This document shows, one piece after another, positions 55,730-64,000 of a stretch of 64,000 nt of DNA (position 1 is its first letter; the number at the start of each line of letters is the position of its first letter). The position numbers and the translations under genes are program-made. The stretch is from NCBI GenBank assembly GCA_025765615.1, contig JAIVFJ010000115.1, positions 1-64,000 on the forward strand. Direction: 5' to 3'. Source of the DNA: Zopfochytrium polystomum. Its lineage: Eukaryota > Chytridiomycota > Chytridiomycetes > Chytridiales > Chytridiaceae. The notes beneath the pieces were generated by a model. It was given only the letters and a program-made list of their open reading frames with translations. It ran no database searches and was not told the origin of the DNA.

Positions 55730-56574
55730 ACACTTCGTGTCTAGTTCAAGTGGACGGCGAAAGTTTTCGATCTTTCAATGTGAGCATGCGTCCCGTGTCT
55801 CTCTGTCGCTCCCCCGATCAACGGCCTGAGTGCCGAGAGCGTCCGGACCTGGCCGAACGAGTCGAGATTTTTTCCCCGGACACGGCCGACTCCCACTTTC
55901 CCCCGTTTTTTCTTCCTCATTTTCATATGGAATTCTTTTCGAATTTGCGCATTTAATCAAACAATCACAATCAAGCATTCGCCTTAGCGTTTGAGGGCGA
56001 GTTCTCGAGTCCTTTCCTTTTCTCTTTATGTTTTTTTTTTATTTCACATATACCGTGCGTCCTCCCTCTCGACCGCGAGATAAACCACCATCACCGTAGC
56101 AGCCACAAACACACACACTCACACACACACACACACTCACACACACACACACACACACAAACACACACTCACACACACACACTCGCAGCACGAGCAGCAC
56201 CGCTCCAGCTTCTCTCCGAGAGCTCTTTCCGCGGAGCTTTCCCTCTTTCTCTCACAAAGCATCCTCCATCTGCTAACTCTCCCCAGCCCGGTACCTGCAG
56301 TGAGTATCCTCGCAGCTCAAACGCGTTTTTCCTTGTTGCATACTCCATACTCGTCACTTCCTTTACACCTCCTCGTTGTGTTCCACTTGTCCAAGTGCAG
56401 CACCCCACCTGCTCTTCCTCCCTCGCACCTCCACCTTCCGGCCCTCTAGATCCTTTTGTCGTCCCTTTCCCGGTTATTCGCCCTCAGCTGTCTCGCCAGT
56501 CCTTGGCGCGTTCCTCTTTGCCTTCCGCTACCTTCCACGAGGGCCCGCTTTGGTTACCGTGTGCAATTTCGAAC
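54690..56574. other. Long intergenic region with TG/CA microsatellites
   Basis: This holds a (TG)n tract at about 55676-55727 and a (CA)n tract at about 56108-56183, which are inverted complements about 400 bp apart. A frame at 54928-55542 lacks an ATG start and any domain; I do not call it. The DNA from 56184 to 56574 is pyrimidine-rich, typical of a fungal promoter or leader for the gene starting at 56575, and may include a 5' UTR intron. Confidence 0.4.
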
Positions 56575-57667
56575 ATGAGTAGTGCAGATCTTCTTGCTGA
56601 ATTTCCTGGACAGATCTCTCTCGTAAGTATTTTTTCGGACAACACTGAGTCGCGAAGGATGAAAGAGCAAGATTCGGCAGGGCTGGCTGGAAGCTCGGTG
56701 AGAAGATCACTTATGGTTTCTCCCTCCGCAGCACTACATGTTCCCTACCAATCCTTTTTGAGCAGAATCACTCACTGATGATTCCTACCTACTTTCCCGC
56801 TTCACAGGTTGATGCTATGTTCTTCTTTGCATTTTACGCCTACACAATTATGAGCCTTATCGGGTCTTCCGGTCGTCGCCACCTGTACCGTATTCAAGCA
56901 CGTCACCACAGTATTAAACGGCTGGCAAACTTTCAACTTAACGGTGCGCCAAGACGAAGGCAAAGCCCCCAAAGAAGGTGATGAGAACGACTCCCACGAA
57001 GAAGGCGACGAAGACGAGGAGAACATAGAGTCTCGCTTCATCCTTTGGAGTCGGATGCCGGTGCCCAACTATCGGTACTACAAGGCCGCTTCCACTGGCG
57101 GCATGAACGACTCCGGGGCGGTTCGGAGCGCTCTGCGGGACGGCGCCATTATCAGGGCCGTTCAATCCGGAGACGCGAAGCTTGCCCGAATCCGCAGCTC
57201 GTGGATGCGGCTGTTCTTTGGCCCAATTTACTATGGTGAAATGTGGTTGCGAGTCAGAAAGGCGGAGCCGCCCGTCGACCCCGTTGCCGCAGCGAAAAAA
57301 TTATTTTCCGCGGAGGGCAAAAAGGACCGATACCGCCGGTCATTGCGCCCCAAACTTATGTCGTGGATGGCGGGGAGCCGCCAAGCCTTGATGGAGAGAA
57401 TACAAGTAGGTCGCAGAACCATCATCTTGTTCACCTCACTGCTGACTTCCCTTGACTGTTTCTTCAAGAAACGCAAGCCGCGAAAGGCTCGGCCAGCCGT
57501 GCTGACGGATGACGGTCTTCCTGCTGCGCAAGTAAAGTTTTTAGCGAGCGAAGGCCTCACTTTTTCGCCGATACTTTTACAGCTCCATCCTCATTCGAAA
57601 TTGCGGTTGGACCAAAGAAATGCTGATCTACTGCGCGGATGTCCGCAAAAACGGCCCGGAAATGTAG
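56575..57667 (+). CDS. Unknown membrane protein with probable frameshift
   Basis: ATG 56575 begins MSSADLLAEFPGQISL, followed by an intron (GTAAGT...TTCACAG, to about 56808). Then come VDAMFFFAFYAYTIMSLIG and, in the +1 frame, GLPVVATCTVFKHVTTVLNG, which together form one or two TM helices. The frame change falls at a GGG (about 56860), so a one-base insertion or sequencing error is likely. A long acidic linker (EGDENDSHEEGDEDEEN) and a basic C-terminal domain (ILWSRMPVPNYRYYK; SSWMRLFFGPIYYGEMWLR) follow. Two more introns lead to the TAG at 57665-57667. The family is not recognised. Part of the C-terminal domain is duplicated at 58655-58930. Confidence 0.5.
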
Positions 57668-57739
57668 TTTCCCGCTCCTGCTAGCATAAATTGTCGATCG
57701 TTTACTTTTTTGTTTCCTCTTTTCCAATCCAGTTTGTAG

Positions 57740-58655
57740 TTCTCCAAAGCAGATAGTGAGTGTGGCTTATTCTATTGTTGAAACTGCACCGATATAGCCA
57801 GTTACTCCAACGCTGCCATGGTGTCCACGCAGATTGGAAATCACAGATTGGCTTATACGTTCTATTTGGAGGAAGGGCTATTAGTTGGACATCTGTTCAG
57901 AGCAGCACTGTCATGCTGTCACCACAGGAAGCTGAATATGTAGCTGTATCTGAACTGGGATGAGAACTTAAGGCATTATTCCAACTCTACTCAGTACTTC
58001 AACTTCCGTCTCCAACTACTCTTGTCATCGACACTAACAACAGCAGTGTCATCAACCTCAGCTCAAATGATCTTTACACCAATCAGTCAAAGCATATCAT
58101 GGTAATGTATCATTATATTATTATATTTGAGAACTCGTGGACTAAAAAGTAGTATTGAATGGATTGCTGGAGGAGAACAGCCTGCAGACTATGTGACAAA
58201 ATCTCTCTCAGCTGCTCTCAGTGAATACCATTTGAGTTGCATTGACCTTTGTTCTTTTCTTACCTCTGATTTGTTTTGTTTTCTGTGAAGCTGTTTTCTT
58301 CTTTGTTCTTTTTAATTATTCATTTTCTTTTGCCTTTGAAGTTCAATATGTGCATCCATTTTTGTTTGTGTAGTCTGTCCTTTCTTTTCTGCCATCCAAC
58401 GGCCAGTCAAACATGTTTGTGATTCTTCTTTCTCTGGTGTACAGTTTCCTTAAGTTGACTATGGCTTAAGGCGTTCCTCTGTGCTGGCCTTTGCTCCTGC
58501 CCACAGGGAAGGGGGGAGTGTTAGTTTTCAGGTCTTTTGGGGTAAGCAGTGTGAGGAGCTTTGACCTGCCACCGTGGTGCACAGGGGCACCTTGTGCAAG
58601 GATGACTTGCAGCAGCCCAATCCATCAATCAGCCAACATGGCGAATCCTTTCGGA
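57740..58655 (+). mobile_element. Copia RNase H remnant with 3' LTR fragment
   Basis: The segment 57752-58240 matches the RNase H end of the nested element at about 25640-26130 (LSPQEAEYVAVSELG is readable at 57919), with stops and small indels. It is followed by the 3' UTR, a purine tract (AAGGGGGGAG, about 58509-58518) and a truncated TGTTAGTTTT LTR (58519-about 58655). No 5' end is present. It lies between a gene and a partial duplicate of that gene. Confidence 0.8.
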
Positions 58656-58990
58656 GAAAGGACAACATCGACTCTCCTTCATCGTTTGGAGTTGGATGCT
58701 GGTGCCAAACTACCGGTACTGCAATGCCGTTTCCACCGGCGGCGTCAACGACTAAGACTGTGTGGAGCGCTCTGCGGGATGCCAGCCGCCGACGCGAAGC
58801 TTGCCCGCGGATGCGGCCTTTCTTTGGCCGAATTTCTTACGGAGAATTGTGGATGCGGGCCAGAAAGCCCCAGCCGCCCGTCGACCCCGTTGGCGCGGCA
58901 AGAAAAGTATTTTGAAGGGAAGAAGGACTGAAATCCGCATGTCACGCACCCAAAACTATTGTCGTGGACGCCGCCACGCCGCCAAGTAAA
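58655..58990 (+). pseudogene. Partial duplicate of the 56.6-kb gene
   Basis: The segment 58655-58930 is about 75-80% similar at the DNA level to 57029-57330 (the ILWSRMPVPNY...YYGEMWLRVRK region). It has deletions (about 27 bp absent after 58790) and frame breaks. It begins exactly where the copia LTR ends. The copy is a gene fragment, not functional. Confidence 0.75.
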
Positions 58991-59279
58991 GTCGGTTTAT
59001 AACTGAGTTTGGCTGTACCGGTTGCGGGGACGAGATGAAAAGTTTTTGAAAACGATTGGGTCGCCCAATCCATTCAAACCCACGTCCTGTCCGTGAAGAA
59101 GGGAACCAATTTTTCATTTGTGAAAACAAAAAGTGGTCTGCGAAAAGAAATAGGCAGGACAGAAATTCAAAAGGTCCATCATTTCAACAGGAAATTGGAA
59201 TAGGATTTGCGCACTTCAAGTCTTCAGCAGAGTCAAATGACAAAAAAAGGGAAAAAAAAACACAGCCCCTGTTGCTCAC
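58991..59279. other. Intergenic region 3' of the NLR gene
   Basis: About 290 bp. No gene seen; A-rich with a run at 59252-59260. Probably the 3' flank of the minus-strand NLR gene. Confidence 0.4.
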
Positions 59280-62200
59280 CTATTCTACCGCAGCACCTTC
59301 AGCGCTGCACAAAGTAATTCTCACAACACTTTCCAGGTACCTCACAATACCATCATGTCCCTGGTGTGCTGCAATGTCAGCAGCTGTTTCCCCAAGTGAT
59401 GTGCGGGCAGCAGCATTGGCACCTTCCTGCAACAACAATTTGACCACTTCCAAATGGCCAAAAGCAGATGCATGGTGGAGTGGGGTCCACTTATCCTCAT
59501 TCTCAGCATTTGCGTTGGCACCCTTACCGAGCAGCCACTGGACAACATCCAAATGGCCGTTTAGGGATGCAAAATGTAGCGGAGTCCACTTGTCCTCCTC
59601 CTCAGCATTCACAGCGGCACCCATTTCCAACAACCACTTGGCGACTTCCAAATGGCCTTCGTCAGAAGCAATGTGAATTGGCGTTCTTTCGTCCGTTGCA
59701 GCAGCATTTACAGTTGCACCCTTCTCCAACAAGCACTTGACCACTTCCAACTGGCCCTTTTCCGATGCAAAGTGGAGGGGTGTCCACTTGTCCTTATGTT
59801 CAGCATTAACAGCGGCACTATGCTCCAATAACCACTTCACCACTCCCAATTGGCCGTTATGGGATGCTAAGTGGAGTGGTGTGCACTTTCTTTCCTCTTC
59901 AGCATTCACTGGGGCACCACACTCCAACAATGACTTGGCCACCTCCAAATGGCCGTTGTGGGATGCATAGTGCAGTGGTGTCCACTTCTCCTTGTCCTCA
60001 GCCTTCACATTGGCATCCTTCTCCAACAACCACCTGACAACTTTCCAATGGCCATTGGCAGATGCAATGTGGAGTGAAGTTCTCTTGTCCTCCAAAGCAG
60101 CATTCACAGTGGCACCCTTCTCCAACAAGCACTTGACCACTTCCAAATGGCCATGTTCGGATGCAAAGTGGAGTGGTGTCCACTTATTTTGCGCTTCAGC
60201 ATTCACAGTTAGGCCCTGGTCCAACAACCACTGGACCACATCCAAATGGCCTCCAAGGGATGCTACGTGGAGTGGTGTGCACTTGATTTTCTCTTCCGCA
60301 TTCCCATTGGCACCCTTCTCTAACAACCACTTGGCCACCCCAAAATGGCCTTTTTCCGATGCAAAGTGGAGTGGTGTCCACTTGCTTTTCTCCTCCGCAT
60401 TCACAGTAGCACCCTTCTCCAACAACCACTTGACCACTTCCAAGTGGCCGATTTGGGATGCAATGTGGAGTGGTGTCAGCTTGTCTTTCTGCTCTGCATT
60501 CACAGTGGCACCCTTCTCCAACAACCAGTGAACTACTTCCAAATAGCCGCTATGGGATGCATAGTGTAGTGGAGTCCACTTGTCCTTGTCCTCAGCATTC
60601 ACGGTGGCACCCTTCTCCAACAACCATTTGACCACTTCTAAATGGCCACTTTGGGATGCATCGTGGAGCGGTGTCCGCTTGTCTGTCTGCTCACAATCAA
60701 TAGTGGCACCTGTTTCCTCCAACAACTTAACCACTTCCAAATGGCCGTTTTGGGATGCAAGGTGGAGTGGTGTGCACTTGTCCTTATCCTCAGCATTCAC
60801 AGGAGCACCCTTGTCCAACAACCACCTGGCCGCCTCGCAATGGCCATAGGAAGATGCAACGTGGAGTGGTGTCAATCCAGAAGAATCAACTGCATTAAAC
60901 ATTGTACTGTTGTGAGAAAACCATTCTTGTAGTTCTTTTTCAGAATGCACATGTGTAAAGAAGTCCCATCTGGAAGTTTCGTCTGTCTTCTCTGTTGGTC
61001 AGATTTATTGGCTCCTGCAAGAGTTCTATGCACATACCATTTGTTTCCCCCAATTTTTGATGAAATCTGAGCAGCCAAATTGGAAAGCTTGAGATCCTTG
61101 TGAACTAAGTAAACTCTTGTCTGCCCCTTTTTCAAGAAGGAGGACAACAGTCTGCAAATGGCCTCCCCGAGCTGCAACCATCAAAGCTGTCTTATTTCCT
61201 TCGCCATATTGTTTTTTGTCACCACTGCTTGCTCCTCTACAGTTTACATCTTCCTCTCCATCGTCAATTAATGCTGCGCATCCTTCTATCAATCCTCTCT
61301 TTGCAGCTTCATATAGTGGTGTTGATGGAAAGATCTTCATGTCCCTGGCCATGAGGACTATTGCCTTGCCAGTGCCTTTTCCAGCCTGAAGAATAGCCTG
61401 AACAAGCCAGTCCCTTTTGAACATGATTCCATTGCACAATGCTGCTGGCCCAAACTTGTCAACTGAGGCAAATTCCTTCCACTCTTTCCATTTGGAAAAT
61501 ACATCTCGGCCAACCTCTTGCATGTGAGATCCAAAATTTGAAGGCATACTGAGCTGTAGCACTCTGGGTCATGAAGCCAACAGTGCCATTCAGAGCTTCA
61601 AACTTGTCATTCAAAGATTTAATTTGCTGGAGCATAATCTTCAAGCAGGACACAGCAATGTCTTCTCCAGCTTGAACAGGACTGATGAAGAACTGACGGT
61701 CTGAGCATCTTTTACTTGAAACCAGATGGTCTACAAGGCTTTTGTGCATCACTTTAACTCTTCCCTCATCAGTGAGGTCAAGAATACGGTGAATCTGAAT
61801 GAATATTAGGTGCTTGCTCTTTCAATTCAGAAGAAGAAAGACAGCAAATACTTGCCTCCACAAGAACCTGCCCAACTACGTGGGAAGGCACACCAAGTAG
61901 ATCTGCAATGACATCTTGTGCGATGGGCTCCTTGGCAGCAAGAACAATCTTCATCACTAGTCTAAAGTTGTTGGTGTTGACTCGGCAGGTCCTGAAAAAC
62001 TGCTCATACACTCCATCAATTCCAACACCAAAGTTCTGGACAGTTGCAAGGACTTGGTCGGGATGAACTTGTGCAAGCTCATTGCAGGCAAGGCGTGCAA
62101 ATTGGAAGATTCCTGAAGATCTCTTATAGAGCTCAGCAGAGACTGCCTTCACATCGTCTGAATTGAGGGCACCGCCAGGGAATGACGTTGACAGTGTGGC

Positions 62201-64000
62201 TTCCACAAATAGGTTCATATCTTTCCTGTTTTCCTCATCATTTGGTTCAAGAACCATAGAATCCAACTTCATCATGGTGCGGTACACATCCTGCTCAGGC
62301 CTTCCAGTGGTGAATATTCTGATGAAGGGTGGCAGCTCCCCTGCAGCAAGCAACAGGAGCTTCAGCAAGTCACTTCTCTCCTTGCTGCTTGGAGCTCCAC
62401 ACTCATCCAACGCATCAATGATCAGCAACACATTCTTCTGCTTGTCACTGGCGTCCAGCTGCTTCAATCCTTCAACAACAATCTGCATGAATGCTTCTTG
62501 GGGTTTCTTCAAAATACTGTCATCTTCATTTTTGACATCTTCATCCATGGCCTTCTCACAGAATGTTCTAAAAGAGGGCAGGACGGTACACAGATTCCAC
62601 ACAGTAGTGGACACAAGGCGCTGAGGAGTGTTCTTCTGCAAATCATCATGGCGACAGTAGAACACAGAGCCCAGCACAAACTTGCTGGGAAGCTTCTGGC
62701 TCACAAGCCAGGCAACCACAGATTTGCCAAGTCCAGCTCCTCCATTCAACCACAGCACAGGAGAAGTCACATCAGCTGACAGCAGCCACTCATGGACTGC
62801 TGTCAGGTAGTATCCACGAGTGCCAGCGACATAAGCTTTTGAGTGCTTCTCAGCATCCGCTTCAGAACCAACAGGATTGAGCCAGCCTTTCAACATATCA
62901 GCAGGAGCAGAGGCTGTGGAAACAAAGGGCTCAGCAGCTGCCACAGCAGCCTGACAATGCTTAATCTGAGTCACAAGTATCTTCATCTGATCATTCCACT
63001 CAACAGAGCCATAGCTCTTTCCAGCAAAGTCAGCATACAAAAGCCTTGGTCTGTGTTAGTGGAGACAGTTTTCGAAACTCATCCATTCCAACTCACGATG
63101 CAGTCATTGCAAATGACTCTCCCTTTGCATCCTCCCCTGGCTTCAAAAGCCTGACTGGCACCCTTGGTTTCTTTCTGTCTTTGGCATATCTTATCTCCAA
63201 AAGACAGTTTTCTGATTTCTTATGGAAGAGTCAGCAAGCTCTGCATTGGTTCACATAAGCAAATACCTCATAATCAAGTGTCAAGACGGGAATAAAGACT
63301 TTGCTGGAGTCAACTCCTTCAGTCATTGCCTTGCTAACAGACCCACGCATATTTTCCAAATCAAACCAGACTTCAAGTCCATTTGACGTGAGGTCCTTGT
63401 GAATGTTCTTCACAATATCCCGGCTGTTCCATCTGGAGGACAGGAAGCAATGATAAGTGATTAATAAGTAAAGACTCTAAATCAGCTGAAACTTACTGGT
63501 AGGACAGGAATCCATCATAAATTTTCGAGCAAGTCACTGGGGGAGCAGTACCAGGCAGAGACTGCAACTGAGTATTCACGCTCGTCTTGGTCTGGATCTG
63601 GAAACGCGCCATTTTTTCCATGGTCGAGGCTTGAATCAAATGTTCAACCAGAGTTTCAGCACTTGTGACATCCCTGGCACCATCATCAGCTTTCAGCAAG
63701 ATTTGGATTTCTTGGCCAAGAAAAGCATCTGTCTTTCTGAAGATCTTGCAGCAAAAGAGCTAAGTTCAAAAGGAATACAACTAACTTAATTTACCTACCA
63801 CTTCCTTCAGAGTTTCGACATTCGGAGCGGACAATTCAAGAACTTGGATGGAAGGATCATCCATGTACTGAACTTCGACCCAATACTTGTAGGATCGGAT
63901 GGGATAGACTCCCAAGATGCTGGAGCTATTTTATTTTATTTATTTATTTAATTTTTTTTTTTTTTTTTTGAGAAGGAAATAGCCGTTGGGGAATTGTGAT
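59280..64000 (-). CDS. TIR-NACHT-ankyrin NLR (5' end outside window)
   Basis: A multi-exon gene entering from the right edge. Read minus: an N-terminal segment (about 63920-63490) ends YDGFLSYQ. The next exon (about 63430-63270) gives NIHKDLTSNGLEVWFDLENMRGS and SSKVFIPVLTLDYE, and another gives NCLLEIRYAKD...PVRLL; together these form a TIR-type domain. The exon 63040-61860 holds a NACHT NTPase: Walker A NGGAGLGKSVVAW, Walker B VLLIIDALDEC, sensor IRIFTTGRPEQD, then FARLACNEL. A winged-helix-like part (DEGRVKVMHKSLVDHL) follows. Two ankyrin units lie around 61370-61110, and the last exon (to 59280) has 16 ankyrin repeats. NLR function is inferred from architecture. Confidence 0.88.
59330..60900 (-). 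repeat. Sixteen near-identical ankyrin repeat units
   Basis: A 99-bp unit is repeated 16 times in one exon with no frame breaks. The protein consensus is DKWTPLHxASxNGHLEVVKWLLEKGA-TVNAE (33 residues), with variation concentrated at K(W/C/R/L)TPLH(F/Y/L/V/I)AS and the residue after S, the usual ligand-facing positions. DNA identity between units is high, which suggests recent unit duplication. Confidence 0.9.

Noticed and set aside
56105..56185. Telomere- or centromere-like repeat
   Set aside because: It is a simple (CA)n dinucleotide tract with occasional CTCA, not a telomeric hexamer.
59992..60932. Plus-strand repeat ORFs rich in Ser/Phe/Asn/His
   Set aside because: They are the complementary strand of the ankyrin repeats, which give the recognised fold on the minus strand.

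Overview
The window reads as nuclear DNA of an early-diverging, probably chytrid-like fungus. This is inferred from short GT-AG introns with CTAAC/CTAAT branch sites, a mitochondrial D-lactate dehydrogenase, a membrane-anchored cysteine synthase-like protein, a PPR protein, a secreted CPAF-like S41 protease, fungal-style Ty1/copia elements, and TIR and NACHT immune-type genes. It splits into a transposon-dense left part (1 to about 27.3 kb) and a gene-rich right part (about 27.5 to 64 kb).

Region 1-7.8 kb is an intron-less, compact, virus- or plasmid-like block. Its clearest gene (4790-7528, minus) encodes a divergent second-largest subunit of a multisubunit RNA polymerase (RPB2-like). Facing it on the plus strand are overlapping ORFs I cannot identify (769-1379, 1252-2229, 2204-3113, and the in-frame remainder 4343-4767). 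The block is broken by LTRs of a TGTTGAGA...TTTCATCA family. One is a solo LTR (3114-4337) with a perfect CACTA target duplication.

Region 7.8-27.3 kb is a nest of Ty1/copia retroelements. A plus-strand copia (about 16.4-20.04 kb and 26.64-27.3 kb) is split by a younger element (20041-26639, 229-bp LTRs differing at about one position, AGACC duplication). That insert carries only a decayed gag and an RNase H, plus foreign material. Its 3' part is repeated in inverse orientation at about 8.9-12.2 kb. The sequence directly after its LTR is perfectly complementary over 14 nt to a site inside the LTR. A second LTR family (8535-8781) keeps the 14/14 pairing with two compensatory changes, which points to a self-primed reverse transcription mechanism. 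The same element holds two six-unit heat-shock-element arrays.

Region 27.5-64 kb holds host genes: an M24 metallopeptidase-family membrane protein, an S41 protease, a Cys-rich type I membrane protein, thioredoxin, a large TIR protein with a CHORD-like Cys/His cluster, a small two-TM protein, a cysteine synthase-like protein, a Caprin-like protein, D-lactate dehydrogenase, BLOC-1 subunit 2, a mitochondrial PPR protein, an unknown membrane protein with a partial duplicate next to a copia remnant, and a TIR-NACHT-ankyrin NLR that runs off the right edge. Two TIR genes, one of them a full NLR, within 27 kb suggest an innate-immunity or self/non-self locus.
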